From positions 28,068 through 92,067 of the forward strand of contig NZ_JABDSR010000010.1 in assembly GCF_012976305.1 (NCBI RefSeq): 64,000 nucleotides of DNA. The letters are read 5' to 3'. Below the pieces are notes generated by a model. The model saw only the letters and a list, made by a program, of their open reading frames with translations, did not search any database and was not told where the DNA came from. Both the position numbers and the translations under genes were made by a program. Source of the stretch: Peptoniphilus faecalis. GTDB lineage: Bacteria; Bacillota; Clostridia; Tissierellales; Peptoniphilaceae. This document shows, piece after piece, positions 26,769 through 35,794 of this stretch. Every line of letters begins with the position of its first letter. Position 1 is the first letter of the stretch.

Positions 26769-28205
26769 TTAGTTAAGTTTTCTATCTTCCTTTGCTCTAA
26801 GCTTTGGTAAAATTACTCCAAGTGCAACAAGTACAAGAGGTGTAATTACATTAAGTGCCATTTGCATTGGATCATCTGAAATCATACCTAGTATACAACA
26901 AGCTAATGTTACTATAAAGCACCAGAATCCAAAAAATAGTGCAATTCCCTGATTTCGAGTAAAGAAGAAATCTCTTTTTACATCTTTTCTATTCTTTCTC
27001 AAGTAAATATATGCTAAAAATACCCATAGGTAACGAAGTGGCATTGTAATTGAATTAAGTTTTGTAAGTTGTCTTAATACAGTTGCCGCACCAGGCACAA
27101 GAATTTGTGCAAGAATAATAGAACCTGCAAGAACTATAATAAGTTTAATTCCATTGATATAAGCTCCATATTTATTTTTCTTGAGAAGCTTTCTCGGTAT
27201 ATATTTATTTGTCCTGTCGTCGTCAAGTAACATTCTTAATGGTGCATCAATACTTACAACAAGCGTAGAGAATTGACCGATCATGTTACATAATGCGTAA
27301 ATAATCATAATTGCATTGCCAACACCATAATATTCTCCTAATTTTTGGAAAGCCCAATAAGCACCATTTGCTGCATAAGAGTCAAAAGTTGCTGGGTCCG
27401 AATTAATTATAGCAGGGTCAAACATCATGCCCATTGCAATAGTACCAAATATAGCCGAAATAACTACCATTACCGCTGCAAAAATCATTGATTTAGGAAA
27501 CTCAGTTGAAGAATTTCCATCCATATGATTTACATAAGGACTCATTTTTTCAATTCCACCAACGGCAAATACAAGTATTGATAAACTTGTAAAATACTTC
27601 ATATCAAATGTTGGAATTAAATTGTCAAGTGACCAGTCCATAGCTTGGTAACCACCATTAGGATTTATTTTTGGTGCAGCGAACATCATCAATATGTAAA
27701 GAATTCCCATTACAAACATACTAGAACCAGCAATAGTTGCCAAGTTTTTAAGTGGATTAAGTCCCCTACTAGCTACCCAACAAAATATTAAAAACACCGC
27801 TAAAGTTGCAAGTTGAACATACACAGTAGGTAATGAGTCATAAACTTCTGCATTTTGGAAAAACATCCAACTCATTGCCTTTAGTCCACCAGAACCCTTA
27901 GAAGCAATGTATGTGATATGACATGCCCAATAAGTCCATCCAGCGTAATAAGCTAATTTATCGCTTGAAGTTGCTCTAATCCATGAAGTAACTCCGCCAC
28001 CCTCGTCCTTGAAGGCCGAACCAAGTTCTCCTACCATTAAAGCATTGGGTATAAAGTAAAGTGCGAACATTAGAATCCATGAAAATATTACTTGAATTCC
28101 GTTAAAGAACACGAATCCATTTACAACATTTCCAAAGCCCCATAAAGTAGAGAATGCCATAAATGACAGCATATACCACTTTATTTTCTTTTGTGAATCT
28201 TGCAT
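26769..28205 (-). CDS. APC-superfamily amino acid permease
   Basis: A 478-residue membrane protein with about 12 hydrophobic segments. The first-helix region (SFMAFSTLWGFGNVVNGF) and GSAFKDEGGGVTSWIRA with the conserved Gly-Gly resemble the YjeM/glutamate-GABA antiporter branch of the APC superfamily. FAVGGIEKMSPYVNHM lies in the helix-6 substrate region. It precedes the M18 aminopeptidase in the operon, so amino acid import or exchange tied to peptide fermentation is likely. The exact substrate cannot be decided. RBS AGAGGAG. Confidence 0.85.
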   Translation of the reverse strand: MQDSQKKIKWYMLSFMAFSTLWGFGNVVNGFVFFNGIQVIFSWILMFALYFIPNALMVGELGSAFKDEGGGVTSWIRATSSDKLAYYAGWTYWACHITYIASKGSGGLKAMSWMFFQNAEVYDSLPTVYVQLATLAVFLIFCWVASRGLNPLKNLATIAGSSMFVMGILYILMMFAAPKINPNGGYQAMDWSLDNLIPTFDMKYFTSLSILVFAVGGIEKMSPYVNHMDGNSSTEFPKSMIFAAVMVVISAIFGTIAMGMMFDPAIINSDPATFDSYAANGAYWAFQKLGEYYGVGNAIMIIYALCNMIGQFSTLVVSIDAPLRMLLDDDRTNKYIPRKLLKKNKYGAYINGIKLIIVLAGSIILAQILVPGAATVLRQLTKLNSITMPLRYLWVFLAYIYLRKNRKDVKRDFFFTRNQGIALFFGFWCFIVTLACCILGMISDDPMQMALNVITPLVLVALGVILPKLRAKEDRKLN

Positions 28206-28612
28206 TTTTTATCTCCTCTCATATTATAATTATGCTATCAAATTAATAATATCAAAAAAGAAATATGTAGTCTAGTCTATTTGAAGAATATTAAAAACAT
28301 TTTTACATTCAAATAAATTTTTTATATCTGTTTAAATCAATTCTCATATAAAGTTTAGGCTCCCATTAAATACATAATTCTTTTGATTTATAGTATTGAG
28401 TTAATCCTTTTGTTTTAAAATTGGTTTTTAACATTTTTAATTTAAAAAATACAATTTTATTTTTAAATATTTCATAGTTTATAAATGTTTTTAAATTAAT
28501 ATAGTTTTTTTACTATATTGTATGATAATAATTAAAACAAAGAACTTTTTTTATATACTAAATATATTATAAGTAATAGAATAAAATAATTTTTCTATAA
28601 CTTTGTCATTAA
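28206..28612. other. AT-rich gene-free spacer
   Basis: This spacer holds the upstream region of the APC permease. It is extremely AT-rich with many homopolymer runs. I found no coding frame with a usable ribosome binding site and no clear repeat besides the hairpin that follows at 28615. It may contain the permease promoter, which I could not assign. Confidence 0.5.
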
Positions 28613-28614
28613 AA

Positions 28615-28662
28615 AACTGACCTGCAAAAGTTAGTCTTAGGTCTAACTTTTGTAGGCCAGTT
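28615..28662 (-). terminator. Hairpin terminator with IS-end-like arms
   Basis: Arms 28615-28634 and 28643-28662 pair over 20 bases with two exceptions. On the minus strand the second arm runs into TTTTTT, giving a good terminator for the YkvI-like gene. The arm sequence GAACTGGCCTACAAAAGTTAG resembles IS3/IS150-type terminal repeats. A similar solo stretch (TGAACTGACCTAAAATTAGA) occurs at about 3869-3888. It could be two transposon ends left face to face. Confidence 0.65.
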
Positions 28663-28679
28663 CAAAGCATTTTAACAAA

Positions 28680-29804
28680 TTAAAGTGTTTTTTGCTTTTT
28701 ACATCTAAAATATTTAAAAGGTAGGATAAATAATAATGGAATTGCAAGTAAAGTCAATGATAATATATTTCCAATAGGAGTAAATAAATTAAATACATTT
28801 CTTATTCCAGATTGAGCTATAAATATTGAAATTACGCTAACAAAAATACATACAGTTAAAATTTTCAAATTATTATTATTTATTGATTTTGGTACAAACA
28901 CTGAAAATCTATCTGATACAGCAGTTAAACATGATGCTCCAGTTGATATAAAAGCTAACATCAACAATAAAGCGTATGCAACAGTAGTACCCTTAAAACT
29001 AATTACATTCTGCATAATGTATAAAGTTGGAATTTCCTGAGATACTGCTTCTGTGTATGATAACAAAACTAAAGCTGGAAGCCATAATGCTGTCGAACAC
29101 ATCAAAGCACCTAAGGTTAATGTACTTTTTAGATCTTTATCATTATTAAATTTCTTCACATTAAGCATATAAATTGCCAGAAAAGATGCAAATGATGCAG
29201 TATCCGCAAAAGCCCAATAAAAACCTCTGCCAAAATTGGCACCTTTCGGCATCCAACCACTCTTAACTATTTCTATTAGATTTGGAAATCCTTTTATTAA
29301 AGCTGGTATGTAAGTTAAAAATAATATTGCTAACATTCCAAATGTCATAATACTTTGAATCTTATTTAAAAAATCTAATCCATAAAATGAAATAAATATA
29401 CATACCACAGAAATTATTATTACTCCAAACAACACAGGTGTTCCTATAAATTGGTTTAATAAAACGCCCCCGCCACTAAACGCAAGTGCTAAAGAAAACA
29501 TCAAATTATAAATTACCGCTAATTCACCTAAAAGCGTAAAATACTTTTTGAAATCTCCATAAGCAAAGGATAAAACTTCATTATACTTTTCAAAGTTTTT
29601 CATCCTCGCTACTTGAAGACCAAAATAATATATAACAAACATCAATATAATTGTTACCCAAGGAAAGAATATAGACATCCATCCTCCTTTAGTAATAAAG
29701 AATCCCGCTATTGAAACTCCAGAAGCAGTCCCTGCTCCTAATAAACCTCCAAAATGTGTTGATGCTATTCCAAACTTATCTCTAAATCTTAATTCTTCAT
29801 TCAC
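28680..29804 (-). CDS. YkvI-family membrane carrier
   Basis: A 374-residue protein with about 10 hydrophobic segments. The N-terminal FGGLLGAGTASGVSIAGFF with its broken first helix is typical of the YkvI group of APC-fold transporters, whose substrates are uncharacterised. Start is GTG 29804 with GAGGTG five bases upstream. It follows the HpaI-type aldolase gene by 34 bases, so the two probably form one operon controlled by the divergent LysR regulator. Import of a carboxylate or amino acid acted on by the aldolase branch is an inference. Confidence 0.8.
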   Translation of the reverse strand: MNEELRFRDKFGIASTHFGGLLGAGTASGVSIAGFFITKGGWMSIFFPWVTIILMFVIYYFGLQVARMKNFEKYNEVLSFAYGDFKKYFTLLGELAVIYNLMFSLALAFSGGGVLLNQFIGTPVLFGVIIISVVCIFISFYGLDFLNKIQSIMTFGMLAILFLTYIPALIKGFPNLIEIVKSGWMPKGANFGRGFYWAFADTASFASFLAIYMLNVKKFNNDKDLKSTLTLGALMCSTALWLPALVLLSYTEAVSQEIPTLYIMQNVISFKGTTVAYALLLMLAFISTGASCLTAVSDRFSVFVPKSINNNNLKILTVCIFVSVISIFIAQSGIRNVFNLFTPIGNILSLTLLAIPLLFILPFKYFRCKKQKTL

Positions 29805-29838
29805 ATTATCACCTCGTTAAAATCCAAATATTATTGCA

Positions 29839-30636
29839 TTATTTCAACTCTTTGATAATTTTTTTACATTGATCGTAAAACATAATTTCATCTATTGAGT
29901 ATAATAATATTTTTGATCCGCTATCTAATACTTCTCTCGCTGTCTTTATTGAAACTTTTGGCCATGAAACAGCAACAGTTGGAATATCATATTTTTTAGA
30001 TAATTCCAAAATCTTATCATAAGCTTCCAAAACAAAGGGATGATCCCAATTAACTTTTTCTCCCTTTTTTACTAGTTGTTGTGCTAAATCGCCTCTTCCA
30101 AATAATACAGCGTCTAGACCTGGTTTTAATTCTCTAAAGATATATTCCGCATTATTAACACCATCAATATCCTCAATTAGAGGTATAAACATTACGTTAT
30201 TACTGTGATAATCAAGATAATCATCCCAATCAGAAGTTGAATAACTTGAAGCTCTAATAGAGGAGCAACTTCCTTTTTTACCTTCAGGTGGATATCTCAT
30301 TGAATCAATCGCTTTTCTTGCGTCTTGAGCACTACTTATATGAGGTACAATTATACCTTGAGCTCCTTCCTCAACTCCTCTTGCAATTAAAGAATAATCG
30401 TTTTCTGCAACTCTAACAATTGTACTTATGTTAGCCGCATCTGCTGCCCTTATAAGATGTCTCATGTTTTCTATAGAAACTGGAGCATGTTCCATATCTA
30501 ACATATAAAAATCAAAACCAGTATAACCCAGAATTTCAACTAAAGCTTCACTCCCTGTATATAGCTCTAATCCTATAGAAATTTCCCCTTTTTTTAAGTT
30601 TTTTAAAATCTTATTTTCAACTGGATAAAAAGTCAT
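29839..30636 (-). CDS. HpcH/HpaI-family aldolase
   Basis: A 265-residue metal-dependent class II aldolase fold (citrate-lyase beta-like). Visible blocks are IGLELYTGSEALVEILG at the N-terminus, FYMLDMEHAP near residue 43, ARGVEEGAQGIIVPHISSA near 88 and MFIPLIEDIDGVNN near 150 with a metal-ligand Glu. The family cleaves 2-keto-3-deoxy or 4-hydroxy-2-oxo acids to pyruvate or oxaloacetate plus an aldehyde. It is transcribed divergently from a LysR-type gene, which is the likely regulator. RBS AAAGGAGG. Exact substrate unknown. Confidence 0.87.
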   Translation of the reverse strand: MTFYPVENKILKNLKKGEISIGLELYTGSEALVEILGYTGFDFYMLDMEHAPVSIENMRHLIRAADAANISTIVRVAENDYSLIARGVEEGAQGIIVPHISSAQDARKAIDSMRYPPEGKKGSCSSIRASSYSTSDWDDYLDYHSNNVMFIPLIEDIDGVNNAEYIFRELKPGLDAVLFGRGDLAQQLVKKGEKVNWDHPFVLEAYDKILELSKKYDIPTVAVSWPKVSIKTAREVLDSGSKILLYSIDEIMFYDQCKKIIKELK

Positions 30637-30684
30637 TTTATTTCCTCCTTTAATGACAATACTTCACATAATTATTAGGCATTA

Positions 30685-30714
30685 TTGTATCGATACATAA
30701 ACTCATGTTATAAT
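30685..30714 (+). promoter_or_regulatory. LysR-gene promoter with embedded palindrome
   Basis: TTGTAT (30685-30690) and TATAAT (30709-30714) are separated by 18 bases in front of the LysR gene. TGTATCGATACA (30686-30697) is a perfect 12-base palindrome overlapping the -35 box, placed between the divergent genes. This suits a LysR recognition site giving autoregulation and control of the aldolase operon. Confidence 0.6.
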
Positions 30715-30828
30715 GTGATTAATTCAATCCTTTTCTTATGTTTAAGATAACATAAATATTTAATTATCGCTATGACTGAATTTTTATTAAGATATAACGT
30801 TTGTGTGATAAAGTTTAGAGGTTTTAAA

Positions 30829-31752
30829 ATGCTAGATAAAAAACAAATAAAGTACCTTAGTGTTTTGATAAAATATAAAAATATTTCAAAAGCTAGTGAA
30901 GTTCTTTTTACATCTCAACCATCTTTGAGCAGATACTTAAAAATGATTGAGTCTGAATTAGGTTTTCAAATTTTTGATAGAAGTTCTTCTCCATTTAAGC
31001 TAACCAAGGAGGGCGAAATATATTCTAAATATTTAGAAATGTTTATAGATTTAGACTCCAAAATGCATAATGAAATAAGAGCTATCGATGATAAAAAAGA
31101 AGAAATTAGAATATCAAGCTTACCTTTCTTGAGTTCTTATATTTACCCTAATTTCATCCCTATCTTTATAGACAATAATCCTAATATTACACTAAATATA
31201 ACTGACTATAATGAGAAAAATAATGAATATCTAATATTAAATAATTTAATAGATATTTTTATAACTAATTCTAAACCAAAACATAAGAATTTACTTTATA
31301 AATTTGTAAATAAAGATAATATTTATATAATTTGTAAATCAAATAATGCTATAAATTTCAAATATAATTTAAAGAATAATTCAATTAAAAATCCAATACC
31401 TATAGATTTCGAAGACTTCAGAAATAAAACTTTTTATTTAGTAGATCCTTTAGAAAATATTGGTAAAATATCAAAGGATATATTAATTCAAAATAATTTT
31501 ACACCTAAGTCGATAAAATATGTTCCTAATATATTATCATCAGTTTCTATGCTTGATCAAAGTTCAGCAACTTTTATTACTGAATCCTCTCTATTTTATG
31601 TACCTATAAAAAAAGATATAGTCTTTTTTAAAGTCAAAAATTATCAAGATTTAATGTCAATTGGGTTTATATACCATAAGGACTTTAATGCAGAATTAAT
31701 TAATAAATTTTATTATTCAATGGTAATGGCTCTATCTAATAAAATTGTCTAA
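30829..31752 (+). CDS. LysR-family transcriptional regulator
   Basis: About 307 residues from ATG 30829, which has AGAGG six bases upstream; an ATG at 30772 would add 19 unlikely residues. The N-terminal winged helix-turn-helix is clear (NISKASEVLFTSQPSLSRYLKMIESELG, broken here only for description, around residues 18-45). It is followed by FQIFDRSSSPFKLTKEG and a periplasmic-binding-like effector domain. It is divergent from the HpaI aldolase/YkvI operon and likely regulates it in response to a pathway metabolite. The protein is unusually Asn-, Lys- and Ile-rich, in line with local base composition. Confidence 0.88.
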   Translation: MLDKKQIKYLSVLIKYKNISKASEVLFTSQPSLSRYLKMIESELGFQIFDRSSSPFKLTKEGEIYSKYLEMFIDLDSKMHNEIRAIDDKKEEIRISSLPFLSSYIYPNFIPIFIDNNPNITLNITDYNEKNNEYLILNNLIDIFITNSKPKHKNLLYKFVNKDNIYIICKSNNAINFKYNLKNNSIKNPIPIDFEDFRNKTFYLVDPLENIGKISKDILIQNNFTPKSIKYVPNILSSVSMLDQSSATFITESSLFYVPIKKDIVFFKVKNYQDLMSIGFIYHKDFNAELINKFYYSMVMALSNKIV

Positions 31753-31876
31753 TTTTGTTGTTTTAATATTCAAAACAATTGACTATTCTTTTTTTAAGTT
31801 TTTGAACTATCTTAATTTTATAAATTTATATTTCAAATATCTATTAAGTAATATATTCACACATTCATAAATCAAA

Positions 31877-31952
31877 CAAAAATAATCCTCAATTATTTAA
31901 TACCAAAATATATTCAAAATTTTGGTCTTTGAAATAATATGAGGATTGTTTT
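31877..31952. terminator. Long bidirectional terminator
   Basis: Imperfect arms 31877-31908 and 31919-31952, with the strongest pairing in AATCCTCA/TGAGGATT and ACCAAAAT/ATTTTGGT, are followed by a T-rich tract on both sides. It lies between the convergent LysR (plus) and methyltransferase (minus) genes. Confidence 0.7.
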
Positions 31953-31962
31953 TATTTTTTAT

Positions 31963-33075
31963 TTATTCTAAAACTTCTTCTGCGACCTCTTTTAGTAATG
32001 CAATTTTTTTCCATTGATCTTCTTCTGTCAATGTATTTCCTTCTTCTGTTGATGAAAATCCACATTGTGGTGAGATGCATATATTTTCTAGAGAGATATA
32101 TTGTGAGGCTTCTTTTATTCTTTCCTTTAGTTTTTCCTTATCTTCAAGTTCTGGCCTTTTGCTTGTTATTATGCCAAGGACTACCTTCTTGCCCTCTGGA
32201 ATTTTAGAAAGTGCTTTGAAATCGCCACTTCTTTCGTCATCGTATTCAAGGTAGAAAGCCGATACCTTTTCTTTTGCAAATACATAATCAGCTACTGCAT
32301 CATAGGCTCCTTTAAAGTGATAGGATGATTTGTAATTTCCCTTGCAAATATGTGTTGTGATATTTAATCCATCTGGTGCCTTTTCTATTGCTCTATTATT
32401 TATTTCTAGATAAATTTTCTTTAAGTCTTCAATATTCTTGCCGTCAGATTCATAAATTTTCGTGGCATCTTCGTCTACTAATGCTCCCCATGTACAATCG
32501 TCAATTTGTAAATTTCTGCAGCCCAATTCATAAATTTCGTGAAAAAATTCTCCATAAGCTCCTGCCACATCTTCTATAAACTTATTTTCATCTTGGTAAA
32601 CTTCTCCGCTGCCTATTTGCTTATAGACAGTTCTTAAAAGTTGTGCTGGTGATGGAATTGTTTGTTTTGCTACAGTATTTTCATCTTCAAACTTTTTTAT
32701 GAATTTATAGTGCTCTAAAAAGGGGTGATTTTTTCCGCCAATTTTCCCTACAATTTTTACTCCTTCAGGTCTTAATGTTTCACCATGGAAGTGAATTAGT
32801 TCATCTTCTTTTAAAATATATTTTTCAATTCCTTCTAGTCCCCAAAAAAAGTCGTAGTGCCACCAGCTTCTTCTAAATTCTCCATCAGATATGATTTTTA
32901 ATCCTGCTTCTTTTTCTTTTTTAACTAATTTTTCAATTTCTCTGTCTTCAACTTCTTTAAGTTCTTTGGAGTCTATTTCTCCCTTTTTAAATTTCTCTCT
33001 CGCAATTTTAAGTTCCACAGGTCTTAAAAAAGATCCTACTACGTCATACTTACTTGGTGCTAAAATTTTTGTCAT
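31963..33075 (-). CDS. MetE C-terminal-domain-like methyltransferase (YxjG type)
   Basis: About 370 residues. It corresponds to the catalytic half of cobalamin-independent methionine synthase, as in B. subtilis YxjG/YxjH. VGSFLRPVELK near the start, GEFRRSWWHYDFFWGLEG near 70, QIDDCTWGALVD near 195, THICKGNYKS near 250 and SPQCGFSSTEEG near 335 contain the zinc-binding His/Cys residues. It likely moves a methyl group to homocysteine or a related thiol. The leader carries a methionine-type T-box, so uncharged tRNA-Met should switch it on. ATG 33075 has AAAAGGAGA upstream; the earlier TTG frame start overlaps that site. Confidence 0.85.
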   Translation of the reverse strand: MTKILAPSKYDVVGSFLRPVELKIAREKFKKGEIDSKELKEVEDREIEKLVKKEKEAGLKIISDGEFRRSWWHYDFFWGLEGIEKYILKEDELIHFHGETLRPEGVKIVGKIGGKNHPFLEHYKFIKKFEDENTVAKQTIPSPAQLLRTVYKQIGSGEVYQDENKFIEDVAGAYGEFFHEIYELGCRNLQIDDCTWGALVDEDATKIYESDGKNIEDLKKIYLEINNRAIEKAPDGLNITTHICKGNYKSSYHFKGAYDAVADYVFAKEKVSAFYLEYDDERSGDFKALSKIPEGKKVVLGIITSKRPELEDKEKLKERIKEASQYISLENICISPQCGFSSTEEGNTLTEEDQWKKIALLKEVAEEVLE

Positions 33076-33112
33076 TTTCTTTCTCCTTTTCAATTCATCT
33101 TGAGAATGTATA

Positions 33113-33147
33113 AAAAAAGTCCTTACTGTTTTAAAAACAATAAGGAC
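33113..33147 (-). terminator. T-box terminator stem
   Basis: GTCCTTATTG and CAGTAAGGAC form the stem around a T/A-rich loop, followed by TTTTTTT on the minus strand. This is the alternative fold to the T-box antiterminator. Confidence 0.88.
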
Positions 33148-33370
33148 GAAATTTTCCGCGTTACCACCTATTTTGCATAAATGCCACTCTCAAGTACCAA
33201 CATACTCTATCTCTGTAACGGGAGCTCCCGTAAAAGTCTAATATCGACTAATCCCATCAGAGGCCATGTTCATCTTTCTTTTCCTTTGCCCCTTTCACCA
33301 AACGGGGTTCTCTGTAAAATTCCAAGTAAGATTACTCTTCTCTTCAAATGGTTTAATTTTATTTTTAACT
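33113..33370 (-). promoter_or_regulatory. T-box riboswitch, methionine specifier
   Basis: The minus-strand leader contains the conserved T-box antiterminator sequence GGTGGTAACGCGG (33166-33154 region) followed by a terminator. Upstream lie Stem I elements: AGAGAAGAGTAATC, the CAGAGAA...GGTGAAAGGGG distal arm and the returning strand GAACATGGCCTCTG. By alignment with the usual GAA-NNN-RCC layout the specifier reads ATG, i.e. methionine, matching the downstream MetE-like enzyme. Readthrough would occur when uncharged tRNA-Met pairs with specifier and antiterminator. Confidence 0.92.
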
Positions 33371-33399
33371 ATGTTAACATCTTTAATTTTTTCTGTCAA
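33371..33399 (-). promoter_or_regulatory. Promoter of the T-box transcript
   Basis: Perfect TTGACA (33399-33394) and TAACAT (33376-33371) separated by exactly 17 bases, directly upstream of the T-box Stem I. It begins right after the stop codon of the neighbouring 134-residue gene. Confidence 0.88.
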
Positions 33400-33402
33400 G
33401 AT

Positions 33403-33807
33403 TTAATTTAATTTTTTTAAAATTTCTTCAACTCTTTTGCGAAGATTGTATAAATTTTCTCTTACATCTTTTATTTCTCTATCCACTCGAAGGTCTGTGA
33501 ATATGTTGTCAAAAATTACATCTACAAAAAAATCGTAATTTGTGTTGCTTATTTCCTCGTCTAAATTTAACTTCAAATCGCCAAGTTCTTTTTTGGCAAT
33601 TGCTAATTTTTCTCGAATAACTTCTAAATCTTTATTGATGTCCTTTATTTTCGATCTTTTTACAAATCCCACTATGCTAGAGCCTGCAAAAATGTCAGCT
33701 ATGCTCCAATTGCGTGCACTCTCTGTGTTTTTTATAACTTCATCAATTTCATTTCTTAAATCTAAAAGGGCATCCTTTGCTTCCCTTACTTCTTTAGAAT
33801 CTAGCAT
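33403..33807 (-). CDS. Coiled-coil hypothetical protein
   Basis: A 134-residue, highly charged protein, RBS AGGAG, 9 bases after the K+/H+ antiporter gene. Two helical, coiled-coil-like segments (about 1-30 and 55-85, plus a C-terminal one) flank a short less-polar stretch WSIADIFAGSSIVGFVKRSK. No signal peptide or clear membrane span and no catalytic motif. I do not recognise the family. Co-transcription with the antiporter suggests a possible accessory or regulatory role, but this is only positional. Confidence 0.7.
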   Translation of the reverse strand: MLDSKEVREAKDALLDLRNEIDEVIKNTESARNWSIADIFAGSSIVGFVKRSKIKDINKDLEVIREKLAIAKKELGDLKLNLDEEISNTNYDFFVDVIFDNIFTDLRVDREIKDVRENLYNLRKRVEEILKKLN

Positions 33808-33816
33808 ATTTTACTC

Positions 33817-35418
33817 CTATTCTGGGTCTTCTATTTCATTTGCTTCTTTTGAAATAACTGCTCTATCCCCAGGATTTAAAACAGTATCGCCCCTTGGCAC
33901 AATTATGTCTCCACTTGGAGTTTGCACCATAATTATAAGTTCATGTTTATCAATGTGAAGGTCTTTTACTTTTTTGCCTGCCCATTTGTGAGTATCGGAA
34001 ATTTTTATTTCTAATAGATCTTGACCTGTTGAATCGAAGTAAGCTTCGCCACCTAGTACAACTATATCTCCGTCTTTAAGGTAGGTGTTGCCCCTTGGTA
34101 CGATGCTCTTTTTATCTCTTTCGATTTTTGCAATTATTATATTAAAGGCTAATTCTATCTCAGATATTTTTTTATTTACCCACGGAGAATTTTTTGCAAC
34201 ATAAGTTTTTATAAATTCAAGATCTGTCTTGTCTGAATAATAGTTAAAGGTCCTTAAAACTGAGTCATCGGGGTCATACATGTCCAACTTTTTTGTGGCA
34301 AAGGGCAGTGCTGTTCCCTGTATTAACAGTGAAAATATACAAATTACAAAAACTATGTGGAAAATATCAATGGAGATGTTTACTCCAGAGTTTACAACCA
34401 TTATAGCGAAGGCAATGGCTGCTGCTCCTCTAAGTCCTGCAATGGAAATTAATGTCAACTGATTTTTTTTCATCTTAAAGGGTGCCATTAATCCAAAAAC
34501 CGAAAGTGGTCTTGCTATAATTAACATAAATATTGTAATTATAAATCCAATTGGAATTGCCTTTATTATCAAGTGTATGTCAGACAAAAGTCCCAATAAG
34601 AAAAACATTGCAATCTGAAAAATTGTTGAAAGCCCGTCATAGAAAAATACTACATCTCTTTTTTTTCTAAACTCGTGATTTCCAATGTAAATTCCAAGGA
34701 TATATAATGCTAAATATCCGTTGCCACCAACAAGTGATGTTAGAGAATAAGTTCCCAACATCATCGTTGCTATAAAAACTGAGAAGAGTCCTTCTTCGTC
34801 AAGGGATAATATCTTTATAATTTTTATAAAAATAAATCCAAGTAAAAATCCACCGAGAACTCCAAGGACAACTTGTTGCAAAATAATTACTGGAACTGAA
34901 ACACTATAACCAGATAAAATTGACAAAAACACCATTGTCATTGTATATGCCGTAGGGTCATTAGAACCGCTTTCGATTTCAAGAAGTGATGCTGTGGAAT
35001 ATTTTAAGTTTAAGTTTTTTGAAACTAAAATATTGGATACAGAAGCATAATCTGTTGAAGCAACAACTGAGCCAAGTAGCATTGATTCCAAAAAATTAAT
35101 TTTTAAAATGTAATGGCAAAAAAGTCCAGTTAATATTGCAGTTGCAAAAACACCTAAAGTAGCAAGACTTATAGACTCTTTGGCAGTAGGACGACCCATT
35201 GTCCAGTTCGTTCCAAATCCACCGTAAAAAATTATTATCATAAGTGAAATTGAGGCAATGTTTTCTGCAACTTTATAATTATTAAAATCATACCCTAGTG
35301 CTGAAAATAAAACTCCCAGTGCCAAGAACAAAAGCAGTGCGGGAAGGCCTGATCTGTTTGAAATTTTTGTGGCGATAATCGCCAATAATAATACTAATGT
35401 TATAAGTAATAGATTCAT
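33817..35418 (-). CDS. Potassium/proton antiporter (CPA1, NhaP2/CvrA type)
   Basis: A 533-residue protein. Residues 1-370 hold about 12 hydrophobic segments, including ALGVLFSALGYDF, VVASTDYASV, a conserved Asp region of cation/proton antiporters, and GLRGAAAIAFAI. The cytoplasmic tail carries two TrkA-C/RCK-C domains, about 385-455 and 460-530, each with the PRG-type turn (IVPRGNTYLKDGDIVVLGG and IVPRGDTVLNPGD). This arrangement typifies K+/H+ antiporters for volume and pH control gated by a cytoplasmic ligand. RBS TAGGAG. Confidence 0.9.
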   Translation of the reverse strand: MNLLLITLVLLLAIIATKISNRSGLPALLLFLALGVLFSALGYDFNNYKVAENIASISLMIIIFYGGFGTNWTMGRPTAKESISLATLGVFATAILTGLFCHYILKINFLESMLLGSVVASTDYASVSNILVSKNLNLKYSTASLLEIESGSNDPTAYTMTMVFLSILSGYSVSVPVIILQQVVLGVLGGFLLGFIFIKIIKILSLDEEGLFSVFIATMMLGTYSLTSLVGGNGYLALYILGIYIGNHEFRKKRDVVFFYDGLSTIFQIAMFFLLGLLSDIHLIIKAIPIGFIITIFMLIIARPLSVFGLMAPFKMKKNQLTLISIAGLRGAAAIAFAIMVVNSGVNISIDIFHIVFVICIFSLLIQGTALPFATKKLDMYDPDDSVLRTFNYYSDKTDLEFIKTYVAKNSPWVNKKISEIELAFNIIIAKIERDKKSIVPRGNTYLKDGDIVVLGGEAYFDSTGQDLLEIKISDTHKWAGKKVKDLHIDKHELIIMVQTPSGDIIVPRGDTVLNPGDRAVISKEANEIEDPE

Positions 35419-35432
35419 AATTCTCCTATTTT

Positions 35433-35461
35433 TTAAAAGGAACTGCCTATGACAGTTCCAT
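35433..35461 (-). terminator. Terminator after the small membrane protein gene
   Basis: GGAACTG/CAGTTCC stem (35439-35445 with 35453-35459) followed on the minus strand by CCTTTT and further T/A sequence. It separates the dnaD-to-small-membrane-protein operon from the antiporter gene. Confidence 0.75.
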
Positions 35462-35512
35462 ATATTTTAATTATAACATATTTAATTAATTAAAGTTGCA
35501 AAATAATCAAAT

Positions 35513-35794
35513 TTAAATTTTATTTGCAGATTTAAATACATAGAACAAAATTCCCGTCAAAGCGTAAAATCCAATTAAAATAAAAAACAATGCCCTATTT
35601 TTATTTATCGCTGCCATTAAAAGAGTTAGTAATACTATGACAATTGCTAGAATAATTTGTACCCTTCTTAGAGTCTCATTTATTGCACCTGCACTTGTCT
35701 TTATATATTGATTTGCTAAAACTGAAATCATTATAAGTGTTGCTATAAAAATTAAAATTTTTTCTAAAATTTTTAAAATCTTATCTCTATTCAT
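35513..35794 (-). CDS. Small three-helix membrane protein
   Basis: About 93 residues from ATG 35794. Three hydrophobic stretches are visible: ILIFIATLIMISVLA, VQIILAIVIVLLTLLMAA and ALFFILIGFYALTGILFYVF. It overlaps the end of the aminotransferase gene by 8 bases, so it is translationally coupled and the last gene of the dnaD operon. No recognised family; N- and C-terminal Lys-rich tails suggest a cytoplasmic C-terminus. Confidence 0.65.
   Translation of the reverse strand: MNRDKILKILEKILIFIATLIMISVLANQYIKTSAGAINETLRRVQIILAIVIVLLTLLMAAINKNRALFFILIGFYALTGILFYVFKSANKI

Noticed and set aside
28206..28612. Hidden small gene in the AT-rich spacer
   Set aside because: Both strands were read; no frame combines a start, RBS and reasonable composition.
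33181..33411. Plus-strand frame over the T-box
   Set aside because: It is antisense to a clearly recognisable T-box leader and promoter and lacks an RBS.
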